From: Bacteroidales bacterium
GTDB lineage: Bacteria > Bacteroidota > Bacteroidia > Bacteroidales > F082
Assembly: GCA_017531225.1 (NCBI GenBank)
Contig: JAFXLL010000008.1
Location: 62,001 to 126,000, forward strand
Length of the DNA stretch: 64,000 nt
Direction: 5' to 3'
The translations under genes were made by a program, and so were the position numbers. This document shows, piece by piece, positions 17,219 through 25,779 of this stretch. Position 1 is the stretch's first letter. Each line of letters opens with the position of its first letter. Under the pieces are notes generated by a model. That model was not told the origin of the DNA. It saw nothing but the letters and a program-made list of their open reading frames with translations, and searched no databases.

Positions 17219-17706
17219 CTATCCTTTTCAAAGATTTCCATGTCTTTGAGTTCCTTTCCGTCGATGACGAGACGGATCATGGTGGTTTTCTTCTGAAAAC
17301 CTGAGTTACCGGCTGCACCCGGGTTGATGTGCAGCAGATTCAATTTTTTGTCGTAGATGACTCTAAGGATATGGGAATGGCCACAGACGAAGAGGTCGGG
17401 TTTCCTATCCTTTAGAATGTATTTTACCTCGGGCATATAATGATCCGGGTAGCCCCCGATGTGGGTCATAAAGACACGTACGTCCTCTACCTTGAAATGC
17501 TGGTCTTCGGGGTATTGCATACGAACGATGTGGTCGTCGATGTTGCCGTGAACAGCCCGAAGCGGCTTAAAGGCTTCGAGCTGTTCAGCGGTTTCAATAT
17601 TTCCAATGTCACCGGCATGCCAAATCTCGTCAACATCTTTGAAAAAGTCAAAGACTTGTGGAATGATGATGCCATGGGTGTCCGATAAGATGCCGATTCT
17701 TTTCAT
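17212..17706 (-). CDS. YfcE/MJ0936-type metallophosphoesterase
   Basis: A 164-residue calcineurin-like phosphoesterase. The metal-binding motifs are complete: LSDTHG (residues 7-12), AGDIGN (31-36), HGNID (53-57), a His in MTHIGG (80-85) and GHSH (about 108-111). The length fits the small YfcE/MJ0936 group, which hydrolyses phosphodiesters in vitro; the natural substrate is unknown. It starts 1 bp after the stop of the DUF3078 gene and so belongs to the TonB-like/DUF3078/phosphoesterase operon. Confidence 0.92.
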   Translation of the reverse strand: MKRIGILSDTHGIIIPQVFDFFKDVDEIWHAGDIGNIETAEQLEAFKPLRAVHGNIDDHIVRMQYPEDQHFKVEDVRVFMTHIGGYPDHYMPEVKYILKDRKPDLFVCGHSHILRVIYDKKLNLLHINPGAAGNSGFQKKTTMIRLVIDGKELKDMEIFEKDRG

Positions 17707-17707
17707 A

Positions 17708-18667
17708 TTAAATGTTGATCAAGAAGCCGACGCTCAGCACTTCCTTGAACTGTACTTTTGATCCTTTAGTCATCATGGTTTCACCAGTAGCTGGATCGAT
17801 CATGGGTTCACCCTGTCCGTCAAGAATGGGGAATTTGATGTCATAGTCGTAGATGAGATGGGTGCCGAAGTTGCAGTTGAGCCATGAATTCACTTTCAAA
17901 ACCAGAAGGTTCTGCCAGTCGACGTCGATGCGCTCAGGATGGTTGAGATAGTTGGAGAAAAGCTCCAACTTCGAGTTAAAGTCCACGTTTTTAAAGATGG
18001 TATAGTTGAGTTTGGCGACCATACGAGCACCAAATTCATAACGGATGGTCTTGATGGTGTGATCCGTCGGGTCATTTGCATCAAGGGTGTTGACGCCGTA
18101 AGCTCCGCTGGCGGCGAGTATGGTGTCATTCACAATTGTAATACGTCCGGCGAGTGGGGCAAAATTGAGGGAGAAATGCTCGCTGGGTACCCATTCCATA
18201 CCGAGACCGAGTGAGATGTAAGCAGGAGCGAGCCATCTGGAGGTGTAATTGGTTGAGTCTACCTTGTAGTCATAACCCTTGGCAAACTGCGAACGGAAGG
18301 CCAATTCCAAGCTATAATTCAAGGTCTTGCTGGCTTTCAGGGCGGCTAACGAGGTGAACTCAATCTGGTCGTCAGTTTTGATAGCCTTTTTTTTGAAATC
18401 AAAGAAACTGTAACCCAAGGCGGTGTTAAGGGTGTTGGTCCACTTAAAATTGTTTTTGGCGTAATTGATGGAGTAATTGAAGGTACCCATCCATGCCAAG
18501 GTGTTTTGTCCACCGGCTGCCCAGTTGGTATAAGAGCCTTGGGCGAAATTCAGACCGATGTTTCCTTTGCCGCTCCAGTGACTGGTTTTGGCAGGAGCTT
18601 CCTGTTCCTGAGCCATGGCGCCGACTCCCAATAGAAGTACGAGTGCCAATAATAAATGCTTTTTCAT
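17708..18667 (-). CDS. DUF3078 outer-membrane protein
   Basis: A 319-residue exported protein with signal peptide MKKHLLLALVLLLGVGAMAQ. The mature start WSGKGNIGLNFAQGSYTNWAAGGQNTLAW is the DUF3078 signature, and the rest consists of alternating amphipathic strands (for example TLNTALGYSFFDFKKKA, LNYSLELAFRSQFAKGYDY) ending in a strand with a final hydrophobic residue, as in outer-membrane barrels. Function is unknown. It lies 11 bp after the TonB-like gene. Confidence 0.88.
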   Translation of the reverse strand: MKKHLLLALVLLLGVGAMAQEQEAPAKTSHWSGKGNIGLNFAQGSYTNWAAGGQNTLAWMGTFNYSINYAKNNFKWTNTLNTALGYSFFDFKKKAIKTDDQIEFTSLAALKASKTLNYSLELAFRSQFAKGYDYKVDSTNYTSRWLAPAYISLGLGMEWVPSEHFSLNFAPLAGRITIVNDTILAASGAYGVNTLDANDPTDHTIKTIRYEFGARMVAKLNYTIFKNVDFNSKLELFSNYLNHPERIDVDWQNLLVLKVNSWLNCNFGTHLIYDYDIKFPILDGQGEPMIDPATGETMMTKGSKVQFKEVLSVGFLINI

Positions 18668-18678
18668 GGTATGTGTTT

Positions 18679-19467
18679 TTAATATGAATTTCCGTCTTGA
18701 TAATTCCTTGCTCCGAAGTTGAAGGTGATGTCCTGCTTGTTGAAGCTACGGACGTATTTGCCGTTCTTCACTGCTGGGATCCAGTGGGTGTTTTGAAGCA
18801 GGCGGATAGCCTCGTTGTCGCAACCGCCGCCCACCGAGTTCTGCACGGTGATGTTCGACACGTTGCCGTCGGTCTCCACCACAAAACTCAGTCTAACCGT
18901 GCCATGGATCTCTCCATACTTGGCTGCTTCAGGGTATTTAAGGTTCGTGAGGATGTAATGAGGCATAGTGCTGCCGTCGGCGAAATAGGGCTTGGCAGCC
19001 TCTTCAAGTTGGTGCATCTCGTAGATCCGATAGCCGCTGTCGGCTTCCAGGGTCAGTGGAACCGCTACACGCTCACGTTTTTTCCAATAGCGTTTGTAAG
19101 CCCTGGCATTGTAATCCACCTCATATTCCATGTCATACTCAACGGGTAGCATGTTTTTGGTGGCAGGCTCCCAAAGGATTTTCTTCACCATGTCCATGGC
19201 GTTGGCATTGGCGGCTTCACTGAAGGTCTCCTTCACCTGATAGTTGCTGCCGTTGCCTTTATCGTCGAGATGGAAGGTTATCACCACCTTGCCTTTGTTG
19301 CCGGCTTCAAGGTCGGCATCGGGATAAACGAGGTTCTGTAGAATGAAATCATCGGTCAATTGATGGCCCGCTTTCGGAGTAGGATGGCTGATTTGGGCGA
19401 AGCCAGTAGTGGCAATACATGCCATAATAAGGCAGATTAGCCGTTGAGCAGTTTTTAAGATATTCAT
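18679..19467 (-). CDS. protein with two TonB C-terminal-like domains
   Basis: Read from ATG 19467 (MNILKTAQRL), 262 residues with a signal peptide ending TTGFAQ. The sequence has two copies of the TonB-C pattern: LVYPDADLEAGNKGKVVITFHLDDKG in the first half, and NLKYPEAAKYGEIHGTVRLSFVVETDG near the end. Unlike TonB it has a cleavable signal and no membrane anchor, so it is not an energy transducer; such proteins are common in Bacteroidota and of unknown role, perhaps binding outer-membrane partners. An in-frame ATG at 19494 is possible but lengthens the signal peptide. Confidence 0.8.
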   Translation of the reverse strand: MNILKTAQRLICLIMACIATTGFAQISHPTPKAGHQLTDDFILQNLVYPDADLEAGNKGKVVITFHLDDKGNGSNYQVKETFSEAANANAMDMVKKILWEPATKNMLPVEYDMEYEVDYNARAYKRYWKKRERVAVPLTLEADSGYRIYEMHQLEEAAKPYFADGSTMPHYILTNLKYPEAAKYGEIHGTVRLSFVVETDGNVSNITVQNSVGGGCDNEAIRLLQNTHWIPAVKNGKYVRSFNKQDITFNFGARNYQDGNSY

Positions 19468-19533
19468 AATCAGTTTATTGTTGTTGTTTGACATATATTG
19501 TTTTTTGCGAGGCTAATTTACTGTTATTATTCT

Positions 19534-19541
19534 TATTTTTG
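19534..19541 (+). promoter_or_regulatory. -7 box for rlmB
   Basis: TATTTTTG, 18 bp before ATG 19560. Confidence 0.65.
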
Positions 19542-19559
19542 CAAAAAAAATACGTCATT

Positions 19560-20303
19560 ATGGAAATTAATGAGAAAAGCAACATGATATTTGGGGTGCA
19601 TCCCGTTCTGGAATTGATCCGATCGCAGAAAGAAATCGAGAAAGTCTTTATCCAAGCGGGTGTGCGTTCGCCTGAGATTACCGAAATCGCCAACCACTGC
19701 CGTGCCAATAGTATTCCCGTGCAGTATGTCCCGTTGGAGAAGATGAACCGCTTGACGCGCAAAAACCACCAAGGTGTGGTGGCTTTCATCTGCCCGATTG
19801 AGTACCAGCCGTTGGAGAAGGTGATCCCCGCCGTCTTCGAGGAGGGCCGCGACCCCTTCGTCTTGATGCTCGACCGTGTGACGGATGTGCGTAATTTCGG
19901 TGCCATTGCCCGTACGGCATACGCCGCCGGCGTGGATGCCATCGTCATCCCTTCCAAAGGCTCCGCTTTGATCAATGGCGATGCCATGAAAACCTCTGCT
20001 GGTGCATTGTCGTTGATCAATGTATGTCGTGTGGATAACATGAAAGACGCCATCGATTTCCTCCAAGCCAGCGGCTTGCGCGTGGTGGGCTTCACCGAAA
20101 AAGCCAAAGAGAGCCTGTGGAAATCAGATCTCACAGGCCCTCTTTGTGTGATGATGGGTTCCGAGGAGGACGGCATCAGCCCCGCTTACCTCAAACGCCT
20201 CGACGCTCACTTGATGATCCCTATGCCGGGTGATATCGACTCACTCAATGTTTCCGTAGCTACGGGAATCGTTTGTTTTGAAGTGGTGAGGCAAAGGATT
20301 TGA
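19560..20303 (+). CDS. rlmB: 23S rRNA 2'-O-ribose methyltransferase, TrmH/RlmB type
   Basis: A 247-residue SpoU-family enzyme that would methylate a guanosine ribose of 23S rRNA. It has the N-terminal L30e-like RNA-binding part (IFGVHPVLELIRSQKEIEKVFIQAG) and the knotted SAM-binding C-terminal domain with its three motifs: DRVTDVRNFGAIARTAYAAG (motif 1), MMGSEEDGIS (motif 2) and IPMPGDIDSLNVSVATGIVCFE (motif 3). I chose ATG 19560 because it follows the promoter; an upstream frame extension would overlap the divergent gene. RlmB fits better than TrmH for this length, but the target base is inferred. Confidence 0.92.
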   Translation: MEINEKSNMIFGVHPVLELIRSQKEIEKVFIQAGVRSPEITEIANHCRANSIPVQYVPLEKMNRLTRKNHQGVVAFICPIEYQPLEKVIPAVFEEGRDPFVLMLDRVTDVRNFGAIARTAYAAGVDAIVIPSKGSALINGDAMKTSAGALSLINVCRVDNMKDAIDFLQASGLRVVGFTEKAKESLWKSDLTGPLCVMMGSEEDGISPAYLKRLDAHLMIPMPGDIDSLNVSVATGIVCFEVVRQRI

Positions 20304-20372
20304 AAGTTGAAAATTGAAAATTGAAAGATCGTAAGAAAAAAAACTTTCAATTTTCAATTCTCAATTCTCAAT
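20301..20372. repeat. inverted heptad repeats between convergent genes
   Basis: Left arm 20301-20327 consists of 7-bp units (AAAGTTG, AAAATTG, AAAATTG), right arm 20344-20372 of the complementary units (TTCAATT, CTCAATT). They face each other across a 16-nt A-rich spacer between the rlmB stop and the S9 peptidase stop. The pair could form a long AU-rich hairpin and end transcription from both sides. Confidence 0.8.
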
Positions 20373-22465
20373 TATTTCAGGTATTTATCCAGCCAATTGT
20401 AGAAGCGTCTCTGCCAGAGCACGCCGTTCTGGGGTTTCAACACCCAGTGGTTCTCATCGGGGAAGTAGAGGAACTCAGCTGGGATGCCTCGCAGGACGGC
20501 GGCATTGTAGGCTTGCATGCCTTGCGTGAAGCAGATACGATAGTCGAGACCGCCGTGGATCACTAAGATAGGAGCAGTCCACTTGTCTACAAAGAGGTGA
20601 GGAGAGTTGGCGTAGGTCTTACGCACGGTGGCGTCGTTCCATTGCCAGTATGGGCCTCCAAGGTCCCAGTTCACAAACCACATCTCTTCGGTTTCGAGGT
20701 ATTGTGCCTCAAGGTTGAACATGCCGTCATGGGCAATCAAAGCCTTGAAACGTCCCTCGTGGTGACCAGCCAGCCAGTACACGCTGAAGCCGCCGAAGCT
20801 GGCGCCCACGGCACCGAGACGGTTCTCATCGATGTAAGGCTCCTTGCTAACCTCATCAATGGCGCTGAGGTAGTCCTTCATGCATTGTCCGCCGTAGTCG
20901 CCGCTGATCTGCTCGAGCCATTCCTGACCGAAGCCGGGCAAGCCGCGACGGTTGGGAGCAACCACGATATAGTCGTTGGCAGCCATCATCTGGAAGTTCC
21001 AACGGTATGACCAGAACTGGCTCACTGTGCTCTGTGGACCGCCTTCGCAGTAGAGCAGGGCAGGATATTGCTTGTTGGGATCGAAATGAGGTGGGTAGAT
21101 GACCCATGTGAGCATCTGCTTGCCGTCGGTGGTCTTAATCCAACGCTCTTTGACTTCTCCCATGGTAAGTTGGGCGAAGATATTGTCGTTGACATGGGTG
21201 ATTTGTGTGGCTTCGCCTGTGGTGGGGCTCAATGAGAACAACTCGGTGGGATGGCTCATCGACTGACGTCCGGCAATCAGCTTTTCGCCGTTGAACTTTA
21301 CAGAGATGTAGTTGTGCTTGCCAGTGGTGAGTTTCTTAATTTCACCGTTTTCAATGTTGAGTGAGTAGATTTGGTCAGTGGCGTAAGCGTCGCTAATGAA
21401 ATAGAGGGTCTTGCTGTCGTCAGCCCAGCTGAAACCTGTGCAGCACTGGTCGAACTTGGCGGTGTAGTCGGTCTTCTCGCCGATGAGGAGGTCCATCACG
21501 AAGATGCGTTGTTTGTCGCTCTCATAGCCGTCGCGTTCCATGCTCTCCCAAGCCATGTAGCGGCCGTCAGGTGAGAGGACAGGGTTGAGGTCGTAACCCA
21601 TCATGCCTTCGGTGAGGTTCTTGCACTCGCCGCTCAAGATGGTGTATTGGTAAATGTCGGTGTTGGTGGAGAGGGCGTAATCCTTGCCAACCTTCTTACG
21701 GCAGCAGTAAACGAAGCTCTTGCCATCGGGCAGCCATTGCACTTGTTCCATGCCGCCGAAAGGACGCACGGGGGCTTCCCATTGTTCGCCTTGCATGGCG
21801 TCAAACGAGGCCTCGATCTTGCCGCTGCTGAAGTTACCCACGAAGATATGGCCGTAGGTGTCCACCCATTGGTCCCAGTGGCGGTACATCAGGTCGTTGT
21901 TGATGCGGCCTGAAGAGAGTGGAAGGTCAGGATAGATGTCGGCCACGGTCTCTTTCAGCTTCACTTCCTTGGTGAAGAGCACCTGCTGGCAGTCGGGTGA
22001 ATAGAGGAAACCATTGATGTCTTCAGCTTCATTGCTGACGCATTCGCGGCCAGTGCCGTCAGGGTTGATCTCCCAAAGCTGCATCACGCCGTCATCGTTG
22101 GGGGAGAGGAAGCCGATCTTCTTGCCGTCGGGACGCCATTGTGGGCTGTATTCGCTCTTGTCGGAGTCTGACAACACGCGGTTTTCGGTGCCGTCAGCAT
22201 TCATAATATACAAGGTGGAACCGCTGCGGTTCTCTTCTACACTATAGTAAGTTACGTTGTAAACGATCTGGGAGTGGTCGGGCGAGAGGCTGTATTCGCC
22301 AATGCGACCCATGGCCCAAAGCACCTCTGGCGTCATGATGTCGGAGGTCAAGGTGAGTTCTTTCGGACCGATTTTGCTTTTAGGCTCGGCCTCGGGCTTT
22401 TGCGTGTTGCATGACACGATAATGCAAGTGATCATGGCTAACAATAGGATATTACTTTTTCTCAT
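20372..22465 (-). CDS. S9-family peptidase (DPP-like), lipoprotein
   Basis: A 697-residue serine peptidase of the prolyl oligopeptidase family, likely a dipeptidyl or acylaminoacyl peptidase. Lipoprotein signal: CIIVSC with Cys19. The N-terminal half is a WD-like beta-propeller with repeats such as YSPQWRPDGKKIGFLSPNDDG and NPVLSPDGRYMAWESMERDG. The C-terminal alpha/beta-hydrolase domain has the nucleophile in GASFGGF (Ser about 556), a downstream Asp in HGGLDYR, and the His in DENHW. It would act in the periplasm or at the outer membrane on peptides. It follows a T9SS-sorted protein gene by 14 bp. Confidence 0.94.
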   Translation of the reverse strand: MRKSNILLLAMITCIIVSCNTQKPEAEPKSKIGPKELTLTSDIMTPEVLWAMGRIGEYSLSPDHSQIVYNVTYYSVEENRSGSTLYIMNADGTENRVLSDSDKSEYSPQWRPDGKKIGFLSPNDDGVMQLWEINPDGTGRECVSNEAEDINGFLYSPDCQQVLFTKEVKLKETVADIYPDLPLSSGRINNDLMYRHWDQWVDTYGHIFVGNFSSGKIEASFDAMQGEQWEAPVRPFGGMEQVQWLPDGKSFVYCCRKKVGKDYALSTNTDIYQYTILSGECKNLTEGMMGYDLNPVLSPDGRYMAWESMERDGYESDKQRIFVMDLLIGEKTDYTAKFDQCCTGFSWADDSKTLYFISDAYATDQIYSLNIENGEIKKLTTGKHNYISVKFNGEKLIAGRQSMSHPTELFSLSPTTGEATQITHVNDNIFAQLTMGEVKERWIKTTDGKQMLTWVIYPPHFDPNKQYPALLYCEGGPQSTVSQFWSYRWNFQMMAANDYIVVAPNRRGLPGFGQEWLEQISGDYGGQCMKDYLSAIDEVSKEPYIDENRLGAVGASFGGFSVYWLAGHHEGRFKALIAHDGMFNLEAQYLETEEMWFVNWDLGGPYWQWNDATVRKTYANSPHLFVDKWTAPILVIHGGLDYRICFTQGMQAYNAAVLRGIPAEFLYFPDENHWVLKPQNGVLWQRRFYNWLDKYLK

Positions 22466-22479
22466 GTCGAAAATGGTTT

Positions 22480-23337
22480 TTATTTGGAAATGGTTAGTTT
22501 TTTCACAATGGTCGTCTCACCGTGGAGCTTCACGAAATACTGACCTTCTGGAAGATTTGAGACGTTGATCTCATCGCTGCTTTTAGCGCTGGCGACGGTA
22601 CGTCCGAGTAAATCTATGATTTCAATTTTTGAAATATTCAGATTGCTATTATTCAAAACTTTAACAACATCTTTCGTTGGGTTGGGATAGATGCTGATGC
22701 TGTTGTTGATGCTGCTTTCGTCAATATCGTCGACATCGCATACGTCGTAAGCCGGGTTGACGTAAACAACGTTGTTGTCAACATGGTAGCAAAGCAGGTG
22801 GAAGATGGCACCGTCGCTGGTAGGCGTATAATTGCCGCTGTTGACAAAGCCCTTGCTGCTTCCAACGCCCTCAATCCAGAATTCCCTCTCTTCGTCCAGA
22901 CCGATGAATTCGAACTCGAACTTTCTGCGTTCAACACCGTTGTTGTCGATGATGGTTGATATTTCGGTAACCATCATTGGGTGTGGGTCGTTTTCGTTGA
23001 AGTAATCGCCTTCTTCGAGGTCGTAGTCATAGAAAAGGACCTCTTCATTGTAGGCACTGCCGTTCCATTTGCAGTAATAAACCTGGTTCTCTTCGTTGCG
23101 ATAGGCGCCGAGAAGGATGCCCTGAGTATTGTTGTAGATGGTGTGGTACTCCATGCCGTTGATTTCAACGTCTTCACCTTGAACGTGAAGCTCTTCATAC
23201 GTTCCCTGGGGATGCGGCGGGCTCCAAATGTATTCGCCCATAACGTACCATTGTTGTGCCTTTACGCCAAACGAAACCGCAAACAATGCGATTGTCAGCA
23301 TGGCGATTTTTCTGAGGTTTTGTAAATTCTTAACCAT
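22480..23337 (-). CDS. secreted protein with T9SS sorting domain
   Basis: A 285-residue protein with a signal peptide (ALFAVSFGVKAQ), a central beta-rich region without a family I recognise, and a C-terminal type A sorting domain of the type IX secretion system: SISIYPNPTKDVVKV, then IEIIDLLGRTV, ending LPEGQYFVKLHGETTIVKKLTISK. The protein should therefore be carried across the outer membrane and released or attached to the surface. The C-terminal domain is normally removed on export. It is in one unit with the S9 peptidase downstream. Confidence 0.9.
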   Translation of the reverse strand: MVKNLQNLRKIAMLTIALFAVSFGVKAQQWYVMGEYIWSPPHPQGTYEELHVQGEDVEINGMEYHTIYNNTQGILLGAYRNEENQVYYCKWNGSAYNEEVLFYDYDLEEGDYFNENDPHPMMVTEISTIIDNNGVERRKFEFEFIGLDEEREFWIEGVGSSKGFVNSGNYTPTSDGAIFHLLCYHVDNNVVYVNPAYDVCDVDDIDESSINNSISIYPNPTKDVVKVLNNSNLNISKIEIIDLLGRTVASAKSSDEINVSNLPEGQYFVKLHGETTIVKKLTISK

Positions 23338-23371
23338 AATTATTGTAATTTAGATAAAAATATTCGATGGA

Positions 23372-23379
23372 CAAAAATA
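23372..23379 (-). promoter_or_regulatory. -7 box for T9SS protein operon
   Basis: TATTTTTG on the minus strand, about 35 bp before ATG 23337; divergent to the kinase promoter. Confidence 0.6.
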
Positions 23380-23410
23380 CAAAACTTTTTGGAAATGCAT
23401 ACGTTTGTGT

Positions 23411-23418
23411 TATCTTTG
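23411..23418 (+). promoter_or_regulatory. -7 box for nucleoside kinase gene
   Basis: TATCTTTG, 23 bp before ATG 23442. Confidence 0.65.
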
Positions 23419-23441
23419 CATCTCAAAACTGATTTCTATCC

Positions 23442-25091
23442 ATGTTACAGATCTACTGCCGCAACACCAAAACCACTAAGAGTTTCCCCGAAGGGACTAC
23501 GCTTCAGGAGATGCTCCCTGAATTTGAATTCGACAAGCCTTACGAAATCGTCTCGGCTCGCGTGAACAACGTGCCGCAAGGCCTCCGCTTCAAGGTCTAC
23601 AACAACCGCGATGTGGAGTATGTCGACGGTCGCGATCCTTCAGGTGCCCGTATCTACTTCCGCTCGCTCTGCTTCCTGTTGAGCAAGGCGGCCCGCGACG
23701 TGTTCCCAGGATCCAAAATCTATATGGAGAACGCCATTTCCAATGGCTATTTCTGTAACTTCCATAAAGCGGATGATTCAGAGGTGACCGATGCCGACAT
23801 CAAACAGATTCGTAACAGGATGCAGGAAATCGTCAACAAGGATGTCCCGTTCCATCGTTACGAGGTACAGACCGAAGAGGCCATACGCATTTTCCGTGAG
23901 CGTGGCTATGACGATAAAGTCAAGCTTATCAAGACGAGCGGCCAAGTCTATATGGATTATTACACCTTGGGCGATACAGCGGATTATTATTACGGCCGTC
24001 TGGTGCCATCAGCTGGCTATCTCAAGTTGTGGGGGTTGGAACGCTATTACCACGGTTTGCTGCTGCGCGTCCCCGATAGACATGATCCGAACCGATTGGC
24101 GCCGTTTGTTCCACAGCCTAAGACCTTCGAGATGTTCAACGAAAACCTGAAGTGGAACATCATTATGGACCTCAATAACGTGGGCGATGTCAATGAGGCT
24201 TGCCAAAACGGTTTTGCCAGTACGCTCATCAAGGTTTCAGAAGCTCTACAGGAGAAGAAAATTGTGCAGATAGCCGAGGAAATCGAGAGACGTTTTCATG
24301 GCGATAACGGCGTGCGTCTGGTGTTGATCACAGGCCCGAGCAGTAGCGGTAAGACTACCTTCTGCAAGCGACTTAGCGTCCAGCTTTTGGCCTGCGGACT
24401 GAAGCCACTGTCTTTCACCACTGACGACTATTTCGTCAACCGTGAGGACACCCCGAAGCTGCCTAACGGAGCCTACGACTTTGATAACTTCGAGACGGTG
24501 CAACACGAGAAGTTGCAATGCGACCTCTTGAAGCTGTTAGCAGGGGAGACTGTGGAAGTACCCGAGTTCAACTTTGTGACTGGCAAGCAAGAGTACAAGG
24601 GGAAACAACTCCATCTCGAAGCAAATACTGTGGTGCTCCTCGAAGGCATCCACGCACTTAATCCCAAGTTGACTGACCAAATCGCTGACGCGTTGAAGTT
24701 CCGCATCTTCATCAACACGCTGACGAGCACTTCTTTGGACGATCATAACATCATCCCGACCAGCGACAACCGCCTGTTGCGCCGTATCATCCGTGATTAT
24801 AATAAAGGTGCTTTTACGGCTCGTCAAACTATCGAACAGTGGCCTAACGTCATCGCCGCCGAGGAGCAGTGGATCTATCCATATCAGGAAAACGCCGATA
24901 TGATGTTCAACTCATCGTATCTGATTGAGTTTGCCGTCATGCGTAACCATGCGGAGCCCATCCTCACCAGTGTACCGAAGAATTGTTCCGCATACACCGA
25001 GGCGCATCGTCTGTTGCATTTTATCCATTATTTCACTCCGGTTTCTGATAAGGAAATACCACAAACTTCAATGATTAGAGAATTTATTTAA
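23442..25091 (+). CDS. uridine kinase-like nucleoside kinase with ThrRS-like N-terminus
   Basis: A 549-residue fusion. Residues 1-60 look like a TGS domain (KTTKSFPEGTTLQEMLPEF), and about 60-230 like the second additional (editing-related) domain of threonyl-tRNA synthetase, with KAARDVFPGSKIYMENAI and NGYFCNFHK. The C-terminal part is a P-loop kinase of the uridine kinase/phosphoribulokinase family: GPSSSGKTTF near residue 291, TTDDYFVNRE near residue 326 and LLEGIHALNP near residue 401. It would phosphorylate a nucleoside, but the substrate is not known. The architecture occurs in Bacteroidota and some Firmicutes; there are no tRNA synthetase catalytic motifs. Confidence 0.88.
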   Translation: MLQIYCRNTKTTKSFPEGTTLQEMLPEFEFDKPYEIVSARVNNVPQGLRFKVYNNRDVEYVDGRDPSGARIYFRSLCFLLSKAARDVFPGSKIYMENAISNGYFCNFHKADDSEVTDADIKQIRNRMQEIVNKDVPFHRYEVQTEEAIRIFRERGYDDKVKLIKTSGQVYMDYYTLGDTADYYYGRLVPSAGYLKLWGLERYYHGLLLRVPDRHDPNRLAPFVPQPKTFEMFNENLKWNIIMDLNNVGDVNEACQNGFASTLIKVSEALQEKKIVQIAEEIERRFHGDNGVRLVLITGPSSSGKTTFCKRLSVQLLACGLKPLSFTTDDYFVNREDTPKLPNGAYDFDNFETVQHEKLQCDLLKLLAGETVEVPEFNFVTGKQEYKGKQLHLEANTVVLLEGIHALNPKLTDQIADALKFRIFINTLTSTSLDDHNIIPTSDNRLLRRIIRDYNKGAFTARQTIEQWPNVIAAEEQWIYPYQENADMMFNSSYLIEFAVMRNHAEPILTSVPKNCSAYTEAHRLLHFIHYFTPVSDKEIPQTSMIREFI

Positions 25092-25123
25092 ATTGAAAAT
25101 TGAAAATTTAAAATTGAAAATTA
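25091..25123. repeat. heptad tandem repeat, left of four-helix gene
   Basis: Imperfect 7-bp tandem units (AAATTGA, AAATTGA, AAATTTA, AAATTGA) directly after the kinase stop and reaching the ATG of the next gene. Confidence 0.8.
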
Positions 25124-25126
25124 TTG

Positions 25127-25483
25127 ATGAAGAAAAAAAAGAATGTGATAAGTGAAAAAAGCTTGAAGTTTGCGGTACGAATAGTGAAGTTTTACCAGTA
25201 TCTTTGTGACGAAAAGAAGGAGTATGTGCTAAGTAAACAAGTATTACGTAGTGGAACGAGTATTGGGGCTAATGTCCGTGAAAGTAGGAATGCTCAGTCA
25301 GACGCTGACTTTATCAATAAGCTTAATATTGCTCTTAAGGAAGCTGACGAAACTCAATATTGGCTTGAACTTCTACGGTTGTCTGGAATTATCTCAGAAG
25401 AATCATTCGATTCATTGAACAATGACTTAAAAGAGTTGATTGCTATTTTGGTTTCGGTTATTAAAACCATGAAAACCAAATAG
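25127..25483 (+). CDS. four-helix-bundle protein, S23/IVP type
   Basis: A 118-residue all-helical protein read from ATG 25127; the TTG at 25124 is the alternative. It has the 23S-rRNA intervening-sequence family pattern: LKFAVRIVKFYQYLCDEKK, then LSKQVLRSGTSIGANVRESRNAQS, then ADFINKLNIALKEADETQYWLELL. Homologues also include Avd proteins of diversity-generating retroelements, but there is no reverse transcriptase here. Function is unknown. The gene is flanked on both sides by 7-bp tandem repeats in opposite orientation and is more AT-rich than the surrounding genes, which suggests insertion as a cassette. Confidence 0.88.
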   Translation: MKKKKNVISEKSLKFAVRIVKFYQYLCDEKKEYVLSKQVLRSGTSIGANVRESRNAQSDADFINKLNIALKEADETQYWLELLRLSGIISEESFDSLNNDLKELIAILVSVIKTMKTK

Positions 25484-25492
25484 GAACAGAAG

Positions 25493-25522
25493 TCTTTCAA
25501 TTTTCAATTCTCAATTTTCAAA
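25493..25522. repeat. heptad tandem repeat, right of four-helix gene
   Basis: TTCAATT and CTCAATT units, the reverse complement of the repeats at 25091-25123, directly after the four-helix gene and before the terminator. Confidence 0.8.
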
Positions 25523-25523
25523 T

Positions 25524-25555
25524 AAAAAAGACGGCTTTATAGCCGTCTTTTTTTT
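25524..25555. terminator. bidirectional intrinsic terminator
   Basis: A 13-bp stem (AAAAAAGACGGCT with AGCCGTCTTTTTT) around the loop TTAT, with a T run continuing to 25555 on the plus strand and an A run on the other side. It would end the kinase/four-helix transcript on the plus strand and the tRNA transcript on the minus strand. Confidence 0.92.
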
Positions 25556-25557
25556 GT

Positions 25558-25634
25558 TGGTAGCGGGAATGAGAATTGAACTCATGACCTCCGGGTTATG
25601 AATCCGACGCTCTAACCTACTGAGCTATCCCGCC
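25558..25634 (-). tRNA. tRNA-Met (CAU), elongator type
   Basis: The minus strand folds into a full cloverleaf of 77 nt including an encoded CCA: acceptor GGCGGGA with TCCCGCT (one G-U at 1-72), D arm GCTC/GAGC, anticodon loop TTCATAA with anticodon CAT, and T arm ATGAG/CTCAT with loop TTCAATT. The anticodon stem has an A-C mismatch at 31-39. The G1-U72 pair and lack of three G-C pairs below the anticodon loop argue against initiator tRNA. A CAU anticodon could also mean tRNA-Ile2 with lysidine, but the body looks like elongator Met. Confidence 0.93.
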
Positions 25635-25748
25635 GTGATTGCGGGTGCAAAAGTACTACAAATTTTGTTTCATGCAAGAGTTTTTGGAAAAAAATTGGTA
25701 TGGTTTTTGAATTTTTTGTCATTTTGTTCCTGTTAAAAGAAATATTTA

Positions 25749-25756
25749 TACATTTG
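25749..25756 (+). promoter_or_regulatory. -7 box for DUF1573 gene
   Basis: TACATTTG, 23 bp before ATG 25780. Confidence 0.6.
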
Positions 25757-25779
25757 CACATCTTTAAAATAAACGTAAT

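Noticed and set aside
25127-25483. Avd protein of a diversity-generating retroelement
   Set aside because: No reverse transcriptase, template repeat or variable repeat occurs in the window; the S23/IVP relation fits better.
25558-25634. tRNA-Ile2 or initiator tRNA
   Set aside because: The CAT anticodon would allow either, but the stem sequences fit elongator tRNA-Met; the initiator features (mismatch 1-72, three G-C pairs in the anticodon stem) are missing.
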